Of a stretch of DNA of 64,000 nucleotides, positions 26,397-34,511 are shown one piece after another. The position numbers and the translations under genes are program-made. Position 1 is the stretch's first letter. Each line of letters starts with the position of its first letter. The notes under the pieces were generated by a model. That model saw only the letters and a program-made list of their open reading frames with translations. It did no database searches and was not told the DNA's origin. The DNA lies in contig CANEZP010000001.1 in NCBI GenBank assembly GCA_947444305.1, positions 268,151 through 332,150 on the forward strand, given 5' to 3'. Source of the stretch: Pseudobdellovibrionaceae bacterium. GTDB taxonomy: Bacteria > Bdellovibrionota > Bdellovibrionia > Bdellovibrionales > UBA1609.

Positions 26397-28681
26397 AACG
26401 GCTCCTCGACGGTTCGGATTTTCCTAAGATCCGAAAGACGCGGGCCGCGTTCGCCGAGTGGCTTGAACAAAAATTAATCGCGCGGCTGGCAACCTACGGC
26501 GATCTGCGCGAGGTAAAGCCGATCTTGATCGGATCGTGGTCACGGCACGAGCTCAGCCCGAAGTCCGACATCGATCTGCTTTTCTTGGGCAACGAAACGC
26601 AAGTGCAAGAGTTCGTCGCGAAGGCTTTTAAGGATGGGCTCAAACTTCGTGCGCGCGTGCCCGAAGATACGGCCGATTGGAGCGCCGGGGTCGAACCGTT
26701 CGACGTGCTGGCGTTGAGTTCGGCCGTACCGATGTTCGAACGAGACGAAAATCTTTTGCTTACGCAGGCCGGTCACGCGCGCAAACAACGGCGCACCATT
26801 CTGAAGGCCATCAAGCTCGAACGCGAAGAGCGCCGCAAGAGACAAGATTCGATCGCGAACCACCTCGAGCCAAATCTAAAGTTCGGCGCGGGCGGGCTGC
26901 GCGATATCGAGCAAGCGCTGGCGCTTAAAGATTTATTCCCCGAAAACTTTCCGGAAAACAACCCGAAGAACCCGCCGGAAAATCTCAGCAAAAACTCGCC
27001 CGCGCAGCTACGCGAACCGGCGGGCGACGCTTACCCGTTCGAAGTCCTCGGTCAAATTAAAGACGAGCTGCTTTTTTTAAGGAACCTTCTTCATCTCATG
27101 GGCTCAGGCGACGTGATGTCGGCGCACGACCAACTCGAAGTAGCGAAGCATCTAAAAATGGATTCGGCGCAAGCGTTGATGAAGTTCGTGCAGGCCGAAC
27201 TTGAGCGCGCAAGCTTTTACGCCGACTGGGTCGTCGCCAATTGTTCGAGTACGAAACAAAAGCGTTCACGCAGTCAAAAAGGTTCGAACGGGATCGACTC
27301 GGCCGTCCACTCGTTGAGGCAAGATCCGAACAACTTGCTAAGGCAGTACCAAATTCGCCGCCTCGTTGATTCTTGGATCAAGAAACTCAGTCCGCAAGAC
27401 GCGGGTAGGGCTTTGCATAAAGCGATCTACAATGATCAACCGGATGCCTTGCTCGTCGCTTTACATCGCACAAGACTTCTCGAAGTCCTTATTCCCGACT
27501 TAAAAAAGCTCAAAGGTCTTGTACAACACGACCATTACCACCGCTTCACGGCCGACGCGCACCTGGTGCAAACGCTCCGCGAAGTGCAGCGCGCAAAATC
27601 CAAACCGCGCATCTTCGGCGTGATCAGCCGCTTGAACAAAGACCTCAGCGCGCAAGATTGGTGGACGCTTAAACTGACCGCGCTCTTCCACGACTTAGCC
27701 AAAGGCCGCAAGGGTGACCACTCGACCGAGGGCGCGAAACTCGTCGATAAATATTTCGAAGCGTGGGGTTATCCCGAAAATTTACGGCTCGACGTAAGAT
27801 GGTTGGTCGAGAGTCATTTGCTGATGTCGACGGCGGCCTTTCGGCAAAACCCGCAGGCGCAATCCACTTGGAAAAGACTTTTCGCACGCGGCGTTGAGGG
27901 CCGAAGACTAGTCTTACTCGCCCTGTTTACCGCGATCGATATTCGCGCGACGAACCCCGAAGCCTGGACTCCGTGGAAAGCGCAGCTGCTGCTCAACTTG
28001 GTGAACAACATGCGCTCCGAAGAAGCGCAAAGCCTGAACGAACATTTGGCCTTCGCGCGCAAAGACAAAGCCGCGACCGAGCTGGAAGATTGGCTCACGC
28101 AGATAGATCCGCTGCTGCTGCAAATGCTGCCGCCGCGTTTGTTAGCGGGCGATCTCAAAGAGGCCGCCGCCGCGAAAACAGATTTGCCGGTCAAAACTTG
28201 GAAGGCGAAGAACGGAAAACTTTGGGTAAGATTTCATCGCAAGGTGGATCAGCCGGGCCTGTTCTTAACTTTCATGCGACAGCTCTTCGGCTTCGGCCTT
28301 AGCGTGCAAATGTCCTCCGTCCACACGATTAACGGCGTCGGCGTTTACGATTGGTTTCAGCTCAAAACCGAAAAGCCGGCTAAGCAAATCGCGAAGTGGC
28401 TAACGCTGCCGCAAACGCAGTCATTAGCTTTGCCGAAGGTGCAGTTTCAATCGGTGGCGGTCATGTCGCAAGACGAAGAAGAATGGATTTTAAGTTTCAA
28501 AGGCCGTGACCAGCGGGGTTTGCTCGTGAATGCGGCCGATGCGTTGGCGAAAGAACAACTTTCCATCCGTTGGGCGCGTGCGCACACATGGGGAAATCAG
28601 GTCGAAGACGTATTTTCGGTCCGACCTTACGGCGATGTTTCGGCGTTACTAGACCGCTTAAACAAACTTTTCGTAACATAA
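26348..28681 (+). CDS. glnD: [Protein-PII] uridylyltransferase-like protein (GlnD)
   Basis: 777 residues. Nucleotidyltransferase domain G-S-W-S-R-H-E-L-S-P-K-S-D-I-D (about 62-76, metal-binding D74/D76), a helical GlnD linker, an HD domain (A-L-F-H-D-L-A-K-G-R-K-G-D-H-S), and ACT modules at the C-terminus (W-I-L-S-F-K-G-R-D-Q-R-G-L-L). GlnD adds and removes UMP on PII in response to glutamine. Residues about 196-218 are an odd low-complexity insert made of P-E-N/P-K-N steps. The GTG start at 26348 overlaps mutS by 49 bases and lacks a clear Shine-Dalgarno, so the exact start is uncertain. No PII gene is near. Confidence 0.9.
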   Translation: MATRSFLLNDDQPEGLKRLLDGSDFPKIRKTRAAFAEWLEQKLIARLATYGDLREVKPILIGSWSRHELSPKSDIDLLFLGNETQVQEFVAKAFKDGLKLRARVPEDTADWSAGVEPFDVLALSSAVPMFERDENLLLTQAGHARKQRRTILKAIKLEREERRKRQDSIANHLEPNLKFGAGGLRDIEQALALKDLFPENFPENNPKNPPENLSKNSPAQLREPAGDAYPFEVLGQIKDELLFLRNLLHLMGSGDVMSAHDQLEVAKHLKMDSAQALMKFVQAELERASFYADWVVANCSSTKQKRSRSQKGSNGIDSAVHSLRQDPNNLLRQYQIRRLVDSWIKKLSPQDAGRALHKAIYNDQPDALLVALHRTRLLEVLIPDLKKLKGLVQHDHYHRFTADAHLVQTLREVQRAKSKPRIFGVISRLNKDLSAQDWWTLKLTALFHDLAKGRKGDHSTEGAKLVDKYFEAWGYPENLRLDVRWLVESHLLMSTAAFRQNPQAQSTWKRLFARGVEGRRLVLLALFTAIDIRATNPEAWTPWKAQLLLNLVNNMRSEEAQSLNEHLAFARKDKAATELEDWLTQIDPLLLQMLPPRLLAGDLKEAAAAKTDLPVKTWKAKNGKLWVRFHRKVDQPGLFLTFMRQLFGFGLSVQMSSVHTINGVGVYDWFQLKTEKPAKQIAKWLTLPQTQSLALPKVQFQSVAVMSQDEEEWILSFKGRDQRGLLVNAADALAKEQLSIRWARAHTWGNQVEDVFSVRPYGDVSALLDRLNKLFVT

Positions 28682-28791
28682 GCGTCCAAGTTTTAGCTTC
28701 GTGGTCTAAGGATTATCCAATGCTAACGAGCTCTTCACTCCGGTCTTCGGGCCGGTTAAACTTAAAGCTAGTCGAGTCGAAATATTCCCCC

Positions 28792-28819
28792 TTGCAGACT
28801 ATCCAAACATCTGTAGACT
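28792..28819 (+). promoter_or_regulatory. Candidate sigma70-type promoter for the LuxR regulator
   Basis: TTGCAG (28792-28797), a 16-base spacer and TAGACT (28814-28819) lie in the 244-base gap before the LuxR-type gene. This would leave a leader of about 100 bases. No other clear element is seen in that gap. Confidence 0.35.
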
Positions 28820-28925
28820 TTCATATAGGCGGGCTGTGCTGGTACGGAAACTGGCGAATCGTCTAGGGAAGAATAACTACACTAAATAGATCGAACGTAT
28901 TCGGTCCATACAAGGGGGAGCAAGG

Positions 28926-29294
28926 ATGCTCAGAGATGTCCTAATTCAAAAAGGTTTGTCGAACAGAGAAGCAGAAGTTGCTGAACTGGTCACCAAAGGA
29001 CTTTCCAACAAGGAAGTTGCCAATCAATTGTTCGTTACGGAAAAGACCGTAAAGTTCCATTTGACGAACATCTACAAAAAAATGAACGTGAAGTCGCGCG
29101 CCCAGTTGATCGTATGGTGCTTGCCCCATCTCGGCTTCGTCGAAAAAGAAGAAAAACCCGCTATCGACAACAACAACGCCGTTAACATGGGCGGACAGTC
29201 GATTCCCTCGGGCACGACCAGCCTCGCCACCGGCGCGGGCAACATCGGTGGCATCGGCCGCCGCAACGATTTCGGCAACGACGCCGGAGTCTAA
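28926..29294 (+). CDS. Small LuxR-type (GerE) HTH regulator without receiver
   Basis: 122 residues. Residues about 10-60 form a complete LuxR/GerE helix-turn-helix: S-N-R-E-A-E-V-A-E-L-V-T-K-G-L-S-N-K-E-V-A-N-Q-L-F-V, then T-V-K-F-H-L-T-N-I-Y-K-K-M-N-V. There is no response-receiver or autoinducer domain. The last 45 residues are Gly/Asn/Ser-rich and probably disordered. A strong GGGGGAG precedes ATG 28926. It stands alone, with a 244-base upstream gap and a 20-base perfect palindrome just after the stop. It should bind DNA, with activity set by level or an unseen partner. Confidence 0.88.
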   Translation: MLRDVLIQKGLSNREAEVAELVTKGLSNKEVANQLFVTEKTVKFHLTNIYKKMNVKSRAQLIVWCLPHLGFVEKEEKPAIDNNNAVNMGGQSIPSGTTSLATGAGNIGGIGRRNDFGNDAGV

Positions 29295-29300
29295 GATCGC

Positions 29301-29320
29301 GGGCTCCAAGCTTGGAGCCC
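29301..29320 (+). terminator. Perfect 20-base palindrome after LuxR gene, probable hairpin terminator
   Basis: GGGCTCCAAG followed at once by its exact complement CTTGGAGCCC begins 6 bases after the stop codon and is followed by TTAATAT. A second imperfect stem (GGCGCTCC with GGAGGCGCC, 29330-29354) follows. There is no long T-run, so termination is likely but not certain. Confidence 0.5.
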
Positions 29321-29442
29321 TTAATATCAGGCGCTCCCCACTGCTGGAGGCGCCCCCCACTCCCAGGAGTACGGGCGGATTCAGTAGTGGCGCGTCATTG
29401 TTTTAAGTTTTAAGTTTTGCGTAAATAGATCGCTTAGAGAAG

Positions 29443-29463
29443 GAGCCGGAATGGCTCTTTTTC
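29443..29463 (+). terminator. Hairpin plus T-run: terminator or RBS-masking stem
   Basis: GAGCC (29443-29447), loop GGAAT, GGCTC (29453-29457), then TTTTTCT. By shape this is a short intrinsic terminator upstream of the thioesterase gene; it overlaps the ribosome-binding site of the candidate leader peptide. Confidence 0.4.
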
Positions 29464-29525
29464 TATTTGTGGGCTTGGGCTACACTTTGGCTTCAACGAA
29501 GTCTTTCGAAGGTAGTGTCCAATGA
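29451..29525 (+). CDS. Candidate 24-residue hydrophobic leader peptide
   Basis: ATG 29451 has AAGGAG 5 bases upstream and opens a 24-codon frame (begins M-A-L-F-L-F-V-G-L-G-Y). Its TGA overlaps the start of the thioesterase gene (ATGA at 29522-29525). The Shine-Dalgarno and start are embedded in GAGCC-GGAAT-GGCTC (29443-29457), which is followed by T5, so the same bases could instead be an intrinsic terminator. Confidence 0.35.
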   Translation: MALFLFVGLGYTLASTKSFEGSVQ

Positions 29526-30007
29526 AGCCCGTTCCCGTTTCCCAATCTCACGTCACCATGACCGAATTAGTTTTGCCCCAGCACACCAACGCGCTCGATT
29601 CCATTTTCGGCGGCGTGATCGTGAGTTGGGTTGATATCGCGGCGGCGATCGCGGCGCAAAGACACTCGAGCATGCCGGTCGTCACCGCGAGCATCGACGC
29701 GCTCAATTTCGTCGCGCCCGTTTATAAAGGCTGGATCGTAAATATTCGTGCGAGCGTGAATTACACCGGCAAAACCAGCATGGAGGTCGGCGTTCGCGTC
29801 GATGCCGAAAATCCCATGACGAAAGAAGTCTTTCACACGGCCTCGGCTTATTTAACTTTTGTGGCTTTGGGAAAAGACGGGAAGCCCGCCGAAATTCCGC
29901 CGCTTCAGACGGAGGGCGAAACGCAAATCCGCCGCTACAAAGCGGCGGAAAGGCGTCGGAAGTTTAGATTACAACAGAGACTTGAGGCCGAAGCCGCTAA
30001 AGACTAG
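29522..30007 (+). CDS. Acyl-CoA thioesterase, hotdog fold (YciA/BACH type)
   Basis: 161 residues. Hotdog-fold hydrolase of acyl-CoA thioesters. Diagnostic segments: M-T-E-L-V-L-P-Q-H-T-N-A-L-D-S-I-F-G-G-V-I-V-S-W-V-D-I-A-A-A (about 13-42, with the active-site Asn/Asp and Gly-rich turn) and V-A-P-V-Y-K-G. The C-terminal 30 residues are charged and likely helical. Weak GAAGG lies 8 bases upstream of ATG 29522. The stop overlaps the stop region of the convergent lipoprotein gene by 4 bases. Fits the acyl-CoA theme of the window. Confidence 0.9.
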   Translation: MKPVPVSQSHVTMTELVLPQHTNALDSIFGGVIVSWVDIAAAIAAQRHSSMPVVTASIDALNFVAPVYKGWIVNIRASVNYTGKTSMEVGVRVDAENPMTKEVFHTASAYLTFVALGKDGKPAEIPPLQTEGETQIRRYKAAERRRKFRLQQRLEAEAAKD

Positions 30008-30870
30008 CGGCGACGACGGGGAGGCGGGGGCGGAAGCTCTTGCTCTTCGGAAGCGGAACCGCCGAGATCGTCGGGCTCGCCCAAGTCCTGCTCGGGAGCG
30101 GGAGCAGGAGCCGGAGGGGGCGGGGGACCGGCAACGGGACCGGGAGCCGGTGCACCCGAACGGTTCAAGCGCGGGTCAAAGTCCTTATCGTCTTCATTCA
30201 ACGGACCACGAGCTTCGGGACCGGGACCAACCGGGCCACGAGGACCGCGGCGTCCACCACCACGACGGTGAATGATTTCTTCTTCGTACACACGACGACG
30301 TTCCGACAAACAACGAGTGACGTTGATCGCGTAGTCTTCGGCGACGATGCGGTTGTGACGCTCGAACACCAAAACTTCGCGGTCTGAATTGACCGTCAAA
30401 ACGTTACCTTGAATTCGCAAAGTCGTTTGCGTCGGCATGTCGTATCTTGAATACGTTTGCTGACCCCAGTTGGCGACGACGCGTCCGTCGGGACCGATCG
30501 TACCCGCCAAGAATTGGCCGGCCGCATTTACGGTACCGATATAGTTGCGTTCGCGAAAACCAACCGCGGTGACCGAATCACCGGCGCGGTAACGGAACAC
30601 TTCGCCGTTCGCTTGCACGAGCATCGCGCGCATGCGGTATTGGCTATCGCCGTAGCGATCTTGATTACGACTAACGCGGCCACAAAAACCACGGCGATCG
30701 TTCGCGTTCAGTTCACCACGGTGACTGGAATACTCTTGAAGATTTTCTTGGCTGATCCAGATGCCGGCGTAGGGATTGCCGGCTCTTTGTTTCTTCTTCT
30801 CTGAGCAGGCCGACAGTGCAACCACTGCGGCGAGCGCGAAGAAACTAACTTTCCATCCTTTGGAATTCAT
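30004..30870 (-). CDS. Lipoprotein with Arg-rich core and Pro-rich tail
   Basis: 288 residues from ATG 30870, selected because GGAAGGTGG ends 6 bases upstream; an in-frame ATG at 30885 has no ribosome-binding site. Lipobox V-A-L-S-A-C places it as a lipoprotein. The middle (about 25-190) looks globular and beta-rich (V-F-R-Y-R-A-G-D-S-V-T-A-V-G-F). A disordered tail of about 90 residues follows, with repeated Pro, Gly, Glu and a final run of P-P-P-P-P-R-R-R-R. I do not recognise the family. The tail could cross or contact peptidoglycan, which is inference only. Confidence 0.65.
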   Translation of the reverse strand: MNSKGWKVSFFALAAVVALSACSEKKKQRAGNPYAGIWISQENLQEYSSHRGELNANDRRGFCGRVSRNQDRYGDSQYRMRAMLVQANGEVFRYRAGDSVTAVGFRERNYIGTVNAAGQFLAGTIGPDGRVVANWGQQTYSRYDMPTQTTLRIQGNVLTVNSDREVLVFERHNRIVAEDYAINVTRCLSERRRVYEEEIIHRRGGGRRGPRGPVGPGPEARGPLNEDDKDFDPRLNRSGAPAPGPVAGPPPPPAPAPAPEQDLGEPDDLGGSASEEQELPPPPPRRRR

Positions 30871-31004
30871 ATAACCACCTTCCATGCGGTTAATTGTTTA
30901 CGGAAGGACGGTATTACACGTCCCGTGCCAGGCGGCCGGGCCGTAAATTGATTAGGAAACCATACAGAGTGAATGGAATTCAGGACTGTCGGGTTTGTAG
31001 CTAA

Positions 31005-32108
31005 CTAGCTGGCTTTGACTTCAAGGACGACGGTGCCCTGGAAGGTGCTCGCAAGATTGCCGTATTGATCCACGGCCTTCACTTGCACCTTGAGCGGGTT
31101 GCCGGCGATCAAATCGGGCGGCCCATCTAATATAAGACGCGCGGCGGGACCGGGATTCCAATCGACAAATTTGATTTCGGGGAGGCGCAAATTGCGGCTA
31201 CCTTTATAGGTGATCGCTACTTCCCACTTTTCGGCTTTCGTATTTTGTAAACGTATCGTCGCGGTGCCGGCGTTGATCATGACCGGAATCGTACGGGGCT
31301 CGGAACCACCGATTTGCACCGCAAACTCATCGGCAAAATGAGTGCAGAGCGTGCCGCGGCCATCGACCGCGTTGATTTTTATTTCAAGATCCTGACCGAC
31401 GGTTTGTTCCGCCGCGAAATTCCAAGTGACCATCTCGGGTTCGAGCGGGAGCACTTGAATCTTCAACGGCTGTTGTAATTTCAAGTGGCCGGCCGAGGAG
31501 TCCTGCAGCACGAGCTCTACGTGCCCCGGATTTTCGGGAGAAAGATCGATCTCACCCACGCCGTTCACGAGATTCACTTTCGCGGGGCGTGAGGCCACGC
31601 GGGCAGGCGCGGGAGCGGAGACAGGTGCGGAAACGGGAGCGGAGACCGGTACGGAAACTTGCGCGACCGGCGCGAGGACCGGCGCGGCAACCGCAACGGG
31701 CGCGGCGACCGGCGCGACGACCGGCGCAACGATTTCCGGAAGCGGTTCAATGAACAAAGGCGCGGCGTCTTGGATGCCGGGGAGATTCAATATCGGCGTG
31801 TGGATAACGATCGTGCTCTCGGCAGGCTTTTGCTGCGTCATCGCGCTCGCCGCCGGTGACGCTTTAGTCATGGCCGGTGCGGGCGGAAGTTTGCGCTCGG
31901 GCACGGGTTTCAACGGGGGAGGAGCACCTTCGGCTTTGCCGGCGGCCCACTCAAAACGCTCGGCGAGTAGGATCCAATCTTTCTTCGCTTCGTCGTAAAC
32001 GTAATCGATCGGCAACAGTTCGCCCTTCGACCATTTGGTTTTAAGTTCGAGCTCGGTAAACGGGCCGATTTGCTGATCAAGATGCGATACGACGAATTTT
32101 GCGTTCAT
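31005..32108 (-). CDS. GYF_2-like N-terminus, Pro/Ala linker and Ig-like C-terminus
   Basis: 367 residues, no signal peptide. Residues about 3-55 (F-V-V-S-H-L-D-Q-Q-I-G-P-F-T, then W-S-K-G-E-L-L-P-I-D-Y-V-Y-D, D-W-I-L-L) match the GYF_2 (DUF4339) module, a small peptide-binding or scaffold domain. A linker of about 120 residues rich in P, A and V includes S-A-P-V repeats. The C-terminal 180 residues carry two beta-sandwich units with filamin/invasin-type phrases (V-K-A-V-D-Q-Y-G-N-L-A-S-T-F-Q-G). How an Ig-like protein without an export signal is used is unclear. Monocistronic. Confidence 0.65.
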   Translation of the reverse strand: MNAKFVVSHLDQQIGPFTELELKTKWSKGELLPIDYVYDEAKKDWILLAERFEWAAGKAEGAPPPLKPVPERKLPPAPAMTKASPAASAMTQQKPAESTIVIHTPILNLPGIQDAAPLFIEPLPEIVAPVVAPVAAPVAVAAPVLAPVAQVSVPVSAPVSAPVSAPAPARVASRPAKVNLVNGVGEIDLSPENPGHVELVLQDSSAGHLKLQQPLKIQVLPLEPEMVTWNFAAEQTVGQDLEIKINAVDGRGTLCTHFADEFAVQIGGSEPRTIPVMINAGTATIRLQNTKAEKWEVAITYKGSRNLRLPEIKFVDWNPGPAARLILDGPPDLIAGNPLKVQVKAVDQYGNLASTFQGTVVLEVKAS

Positions 32109-32216
32109 ACCAAAGATATCGGCACGTTACGCGCAAGCTTTGAGCATTACCGACATACCTCGACGTTCGCCCCGGATCTTGTTATGATTTTTCACGATTT
32201 GCTTTAAGGAGGCTTC

Positions 32217-32810
32217 ATGTCCATTCGTCATTCTGTTTCAATTTGGTTCGCCCTTACTCTCACGCTGACCGCTTGTGGGGTGCAGAGCATCCCCCAATCC
32301 GAAAATGCCGTCGACGCCGCAACGGCCGAAGTCACTAACCAATACAAACGCCGGGCCGATTTGGTTCCGAATTTGGTTAAGACCGTAAGCGGTTACGCCA
32401 AACATGAACAAGAGACGCTGACCGCCGTGACCGAAGCGCGCGCGAAAGCCACTTCGATGAACATCGATCCGTCGAAAGCTTCACCCGAAGAAGTCGCAAA
32501 GTACCAACAAGCGCAGGGTCAACTTTCGCAAGCGCTGGGCCGCCTGATGGTCGTCAGCGAAAAGTATCCTGATCTGAAGGCCGACACCGGCTTCCGAGAT
32601 TTACAAGCGCAACTCGAAGGCACGGAAAATCGCATTACCGTTTCCCGCGGCCGTTTGATCGAGTCGATTCAAGCCTTCAACAACTTGATCACCGTGCCGC
32701 CGACCAGCTTCACGAATTCGATTTTCTACCACAAACCCAAAAAAGTTCAGTGGGACGTCGCCGCCGGCGAGAAAGAAAAAATCGAAGCCGCGCCCGAAGT
32801 GAAGTTCTAA
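32217..32810 (+). CDS. LemA family lipoprotein
   Basis: 197 residues. N-terminal signal with lipobox L-T-L-T-A-C, then the LemA four-helix core: Q-Y-K-R-R-A-D-L-V-P-N-L-V-K-T-V (about 42-57), the coiled region and G-T-E-N-R-I-T-V-S-R-G-R-L-I-E-S-I-Q-A-F-N-N-L-I. LemA proteins are envelope-anchored and commonly found with TPM-domain genes, as here. AAGGAGG precedes ATG 32217; the next gene starts 3 bases after the stop. Possible -10 TATGAT at 32183. Confidence 0.93.
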   Translation: MSIRHSVSIWFALTLTLTACGVQSIPQSENAVDAATAEVTNQYKRRADLVPNLVKTVSGYAKHEQETLTAVTEARAKATSMNIDPSKASPEEVAKYQQAQGQLSQALGRLMVVSEKYPDLKADTGFRDLQAQLEGTENRITVSRGRLIESIQAFNNLITVPPTSFTNSIFYHKPKKVQWDVAAGEKEKIEAAPEVKF

Positions 32811-32813
32811 TTC

Positions 32814-33605
32814 GTGATTTCGTTTCTACGCAGCTTGCTCCCGGTGCGGTCGCTGATGTTCAGCGCTCTGTTCACTAGCGCGATTTTATTTTCGGGGCTT
32901 GCGGAGGCCGAGTTTCGCGCACCCGTGCTAGACAAACCCGTAGTCGACGCCGGGGGCATGCTCTCCGACGGCGCGATCACTCAACTTTCGGATTTCCTCC
33001 AGCGTTTGAAAAATGCCGGAGGATCCGAGATCCAAGTGGTGACGCTGCCCGATCTGGGCGGCCTCAGCATCGAAGAAGCCGGTATAAAAATCGCCGACCG
33101 CGGCGACACCGGCAACGCGAAGGCCGACAACGGCGTGATTCTGTTGCTGAGCAAAGCCGAGCGCAAAGTCCGCATCGAAGTCGGGCAGGGCGTTGAGGGA
33201 ACGTTGCCCGATCTCACGGCCAGCCGGATCATTCGCGAAGTTATCGTTCCGCGCCTTAAGGGTGGGGACATCGATCAAGGCGTGATCGACGGCGTGCTCT
33301 CGATCGTTCACTACACCGATCCTAAATTCTTAGACGGCGAGGGCGCGACCGCACCGGTCCCGAAACGTGCGCGCGGCAAACGCGTCGATTGGATTTTCTT
33401 TTTACTCTTCTTCTTGTTCATCCTCATGCCCGCGATCGGCGGCCGTGGCCGGCGTAGTGGGCTCGGCGGCGCTTTGCTCGGTTACGGTCTTGGCCGTGCG
33501 TTGGGCGGCGGCGGTGGTGGCTGGGGCGGTGGCTCCGGCGGTGGCGGAAGTTGGGGCGGCGGCGGCGGCGGTTTTTCAGGCGGCGGATCGTCGGGGAGTT
33601 GGTAA
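32814..33605 (+). CDS. TPM-domain protein, YgcG-like
   Basis: 263 residues from GTG 32814. Signal sequence or anchor, TPM domain (about 40-180; V-D-A-G-G-M-L-S-D-G-A-I-T-Q-L, E-I-Q-V-V-T-L-P-D-L-G-G, V-R-I-E-V-G-Q-G-V-E-G-T-L-P-D), one membrane helix near 195-212 (F-F-L-L-F-F-L-F-I-L-M-P-A-I), and a C-terminal Gly/Ser/Trp tail typical of YgcG proteins. TPM domains have been linked to acid phosphatase activity and photosystem repair in plants; bacterial role is unsettled. The stop overlaps the start of the next gene (TAATG). Confidence 0.9.
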   Translation: MISFLRSLLPVRSLMFSALFTSAILFSGLAEAEFRAPVLDKPVVDAGGMLSDGAITQLSDFLQRLKNAGGSEIQVVTLPDLGGLSIEEAGIKIADRGDTGNAKADNGVILLLSKAERKVRIEVGQGVEGTLPDLTASRIIREVIVPRLKGGDIDQGVIDGVLSIVHYTDPKFLDGEGATAPVPKRARGKRVDWIFFLLFFLFILMPAIGGRGRRSGLGGALLGYGLGRALGGGGGGWGGGSGGGGSWGGGGGGFSGGGSSGSW

Positions 33606-34252
33606 TGAAAAACGTAAAACAAAAAATCTTGAGCCAAGACGACCTCGACTATCTCGCGAACGCCATCACCGAGGTGGAACTAAAAACTTCGGGCGAGCTA
33701 AGACTCATCATCGCCCGGCGTTCGAGTTCAACCAGTCACGTGGTTCCGCTGCTGGCGTTTATTTTGGCGACCTTGTTCTTGATGTACCTATGGTCTTCGC
33801 GGCATTACCTAATGTTGGGTGATACTTCATGGCAAATGCCGGTGGCGCTCGTCGTGGCGGCGGGATTAGCCTTGTTGCTCGGGCGCTGGCCGCTCTTGCA
33901 GCGCCGGTTAACGTGGCCTTCGGATCTCGAGCAACAAGTCATGACCCGGGCCGAGCTTGAATTCCACCGCGAAGGTCTAAGCGCCACCGCCGACGGCACG
34001 GGCATTTTGATTTTCCTCTCGGTGTTCGAACGTCAGGCCGTGGTCCTCGCCGACAAAGGCATCGCCGGGAAATTAGACCGCACAGTATGGGACGAAGTCA
34101 TCGCGCACATCCTCGATGGTTTCCGGCAAAATACTTTGCGCGAAAACTTAGAGCTGGCGATCCGCCGCTGCGGCGAACTCTTAAACAAACAATTCCCGAT
34201 CCAACCGGGCGATAAAAACGAACTTCCAAACCACGTGTTGGTGAAAGACTAG
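33605..34252 (+). CDS. Second TPM-domain membrane protein
   Basis: 215 residues from ATG 33605, which overlaps the stop of the preceding gene; the frame is open further upstream only inside that gene's Gly-rich tail. An N-terminal half-TPM (L-A-N-A-I-T-E-V-E-L-K-T-S-G-E-L-R-L-I-I) is interrupted by two membrane helices (about 45-62 and 75-92), and the domain resumes with G-I-L-I-F-L-S-V-F-E-R-Q-A-V-V-L-A-D-K-G-I. This split layout is the usual form of the third gene in LemA-TPM-TPM operons. Probably acts as a complex with the two genes upstream. Confidence 0.85.
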   Translation: MKNVKQKILSQDDLDYLANAITEVELKTSGELRLIIARRSSSTSHVVPLLAFILATLFLMYLWSSRHYLMLGDTSWQMPVALVVAAGLALLLGRWPLLQRRLTWPSDLEQQVMTRAELEFHREGLSATADGTGILIFLSVFERQAVVLADKGIAGKLDRTVWDEVIAHILDGFRQNTLRENLELAIRRCGELLNKQFPIQPGDKNELPNHVLVKD

Positions 34253-34259
34253 CCTCGAA

Positions 34260-34408
34260 GCGGTCCGCCGCGCGGCGACTCGTGATCGGACCGCGCAACT
34301 GCCGGCCTGTACGTACCGTATCGTTTAAGCAAGACGGTATGTATAGGGCGCGGGCAACGACCAAAGGAAGCCACCGAGCCAAGCCCGAACTCTGCGCGCA
34401 CAGAGTTC
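34260..34408. repeat. Gap with three inverted repeats
   Basis: The 259-base gap between the TPM gene and the L,D-transpeptidase gene holds GCGGTCCG/CGGACCGC (34260-34267 with 34287-34294), TACGTACCGT/ACGGTATGTA with one G-T wobble (34310-34319 with 34334-34343), and GAACTCTG/CAGAGTTC around CGCGCA (34387-34408). The third belongs to a palindrome family found again near 54000-55100. No gene is seen. Confidence 0.7.
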
Positions 34409-34458
34409 AATCAGGCGCTTTCATCAACGCTTCTCGCCCGGCCCTCGTGCAACGAACC

Positions 34459-34486
34459 AAAAAAAAGGCCGGGTTGCCCCAGCCTT
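34459..34486 (-). terminator. Intrinsic terminator of the L,D-transpeptidase gene
   Basis: Read on the minus strand: AAGGCTGGG, loop GCAA, CCCGGCCTT (9-bp stem with one G-T pair, GNRA loop) followed by eight T. It lies 26 bases after the stop codon. Confidence 0.85.
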
Positions 34487-34511
34487 TCTTCGAAACTCAA
34501 TTTCAATAACC

